Below are positions 62,996-64,000 of a stretch of DNA of 64,000 nucleotides, in pieces. The number at the start of each line of letters is the position of its first letter. Position 1 is the first letter of the stretch. The notes below the pieces were generated by a model. The model was not told where the DNA came from. It did no database searches and worked only from the letters and a program-made list of their open reading frames with translations. Origin of the DNA: JAJYSO01 sp964451785 (GTDB taxonomy: Bacteria; Bacteroidota; Bacteroidia; Flavobacteriales; Flavobacteriaceae); contig CAYVJG010000003.1 in the NCBI GenBank assembly GCA_964451785.1, positions 1-64,000 of the forward strand, written 5' to 3'. Made by a program: the position numbers and the translations under genes.

Positions 62996-63002
62996 ACGAC
63001 TA

Positions 63003-63740
63003 TTAAAGTTGTTCGCTAGTTTTTCCAAATCGTCTTTCTCTTGACTGATAGTTTACAAGGGCATCATAGAGATGCTCACGTCTAAAATCAGGCCATAAAA
63101 TTTTAGTAAAATATAATTCAGCATAGGCAATTTGCCACAACAAAAAGTTGCTTATGCGTTCTTCTCCACTAGTGCGAATTAATAAATCAACATCAGGGAG
63201 GTTATGAGTGTATAAATGGTTTTGAATGCATTGCTCATCAATGTCATCAATGTTTATTTTGCCTTCTTGCACGGCTTGGCAAATGGCTTTTGTGCTGTGA
63301 GTTAATTCTTCACGGGAGCCATAGCTCAGGGCTAAAACCAAATTCATACGTGTGTTGTTGGCAGTTTTGTCAATAACCTCTTGTAGTTCTTTGCGTACAG
63401 AATTAGGGAGTTTGTCAAGACAACCTATGGCTAATAATCTAATATCATTTTTTTGCATCAAGGACAATTCCTTTTTTAAAGACGATACTAATAACTCCAT
63501 CAGGGTTTTAACCTCTAGTTTAGGGCGATTCCAGTTTTCGGTTGAAAAAGCATAGAGGGTAAGGGTGTTGATGCCTAGTTCTGCACAGGCTTCAACAGTA
63601 TCTCTAACCGCTTTGGTGCCACGTCTGTGTCCTAAAACGCGTTTTAAACCTTGTGATTTTGCCCAACGCCCATTGCCATCCATTATGACAGCAATATGTT
63701 TAGGTAATCGATCAGGATTTATTTGGGTAATCTCACTCAT
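63003..63740 (-). CDS. uppS: Undecaprenyl diphosphate synthase (isoprenyl transferase)
   Basis: A 245-residue cis-prenyltransferase. Motifs: HIAVIMDGNGRWAKSQGLKR (catalytic Asp and P-loop-like), GHRRGTKAVR, LYAFSTENWNRP, and RTSGEERISNFLLWQIAYAE near the C-terminus. It makes the C55 lipid carrier for peptidoglycan and O-antigen from isopentenyl units. It starts directly at the end of the DUF6089-like gene and is followed by bamA, a conserved Bacteroidota envelope operon. Confidence 0.96.
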   Translation of the reverse strand: MSEITQINPDRLPKHIAVIMDGNGRWAKSQGLKRVLGHRRGTKAVRDTVEACAELGINTLTLYAFSTENWNRPKLEVKTLMELLVSSLKKELSLMQKNDIRLLAIGCLDKLPNSVRKELQEVIDKTANNTRMNLVLALSYGSREELTHSTKAICQAVQEGKINIDDIDEQCIQNHLYTHNLPDVDLLIRTSGEERISNFLLWQIAYAELYFTKILWPDFRREHLYDALVNYQSRERRFGKTSEQL

Positions 63741-64000
63741 TTAAAATGTATCATAACATGGGTTATGCCCAAAGGTGTAGGTTAATGTCACCCCTGTAAA
63801 CATATACCAATCATTTGTGTTTTGATTACCAAAAGACGGATATTTTTCAACCCCGTGTTCTTCAGGATTGTAGCCTGAAGGTTCGGTGCTTCCATCTAAG
63901 GTATCATAAAAACTCATACGTGCTCCAATCTCTACCGCGAGGATCAAATCACGTGTTATTTTGCCTTTTACACCAATTATCATCGGTAAGGCGAAGCCAA
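63741..64000 (-). CDS. DUF6089-like outer membrane protein, C-terminal part (cut by window edge)
   Basis: The frame is open to the window edge; residues before the internal ATG at 63983 read GFALP, so the true start lies outside. The visible 86 residues show a barrel-like pattern (IIGVKGKITRDLILAVEIGA, WYMFTGVTLTYTFG) and end in NPCYDTF. This matches the C-terminus of the barrel protein that usually precedes uppS in flavobacteria. It is partial at its 5' end. Confidence 0.7.
   Translation of the reverse strand, partial: GFALPMIIGVKGKITRDLILAVEIGARMSFYDTLDGSTEPSGYNPEEHGVEKYPSFGNQNTNDWYMFTGVTLTYTFGHNPCYDTF

Noticed and set aside
63741..63983. Complete small gene starting at 63983
   Set aside because: The frame continues open to the window edge with fitting residues, so the ATG is internal and the gene is cut.

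Overview
The window looks like a stretch of chromosome from a flavobacterium (Bacteroidota, order Flavobacteriales). The evidence is low G+C; many upstream regions carrying the Bacteroidota -7 box TAnnTTTG with no obvious Shine-Dalgarno; a mutY-ssb-gldE-gldD gliding block; a PorP/SprF protein and a protein with a C-terminal type IX secretion sorting domain; the ExbB-small membrane protein-ExbD-ExbD-barrel cluster; and the order DUF6089-like, uppS, bamA, ompH, ompH, murI. No rRNA, CRISPR array or intact transposon was found. One tRNA-Ser(GGA) is present.

Layout. 1-575: repeat-rich spacer. 576-5660 (-): efflux operon (TetR, ABC protein, HlyD adaptor, TolC channel); the ABC protein has a degenerate ATPase site. 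5946-12107 (+): katG, a TPR/LuxR-type regulator and a T9SS-exported protein. 12331-14520 (-): glutamine amidotransferase and a dicarboxylate/amino-acid symporter. 14640-16330: repeat-rich islet holding a HigB/HigA toxin-antitoxin pair. 16335-25936: PAP2 phosphatase, CPBP protease, aminopeptidase P, retropepsin-like protease, TatD, asparaginase, tRNA-Ser and the ExbB/ExbD cluster. 25937-26924: decayed DNA joining a REP-associated transposase remnant to a type I restriction HsdR remnant. 26925-33551 (-): membrane protein, rpoN, asnS and B12-dependent nrdJ. 34069-41773: mostly metabolic and tRNA-charging genes (pheS, serine hydrolase, serine deaminase, threonine aldolase). 41843-44009 (-): rng, a 29-residue very basic protein and HU. 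44138-50539 (+): mutY, ssb, gldE, gldD, purine nucleoside phosphorylase, idi, peroxiredoxin, manA. 50637-55522 (+): two tandem PiT phosphate transporters. 56085-64000: a truncated Nfu-like protein, PorP/SprF, then the envelope-biogenesis operon (DUF6089-like, uppS, bamA, two ompH, murI).

The gene content is largely conserved flavobacterial core. The least explained signals lie between genes: (1) a roughly 127-nt structured element in five copies plus a fragment, with a compensatory base-pair change, two copies flanking the second PiT gene in inverted orientation; (2) 33-nt perfect palindromes and a separate hairpin module that is present or absent between otherwise matching flanks; (3) a 22-bp-arm palindrome over the higBA promoter and a perfect palindrome upstream of the tetR efflux operon. 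Start codons of several genes were moved downstream because a promoter box or terminator lies inside the longer reading frame.
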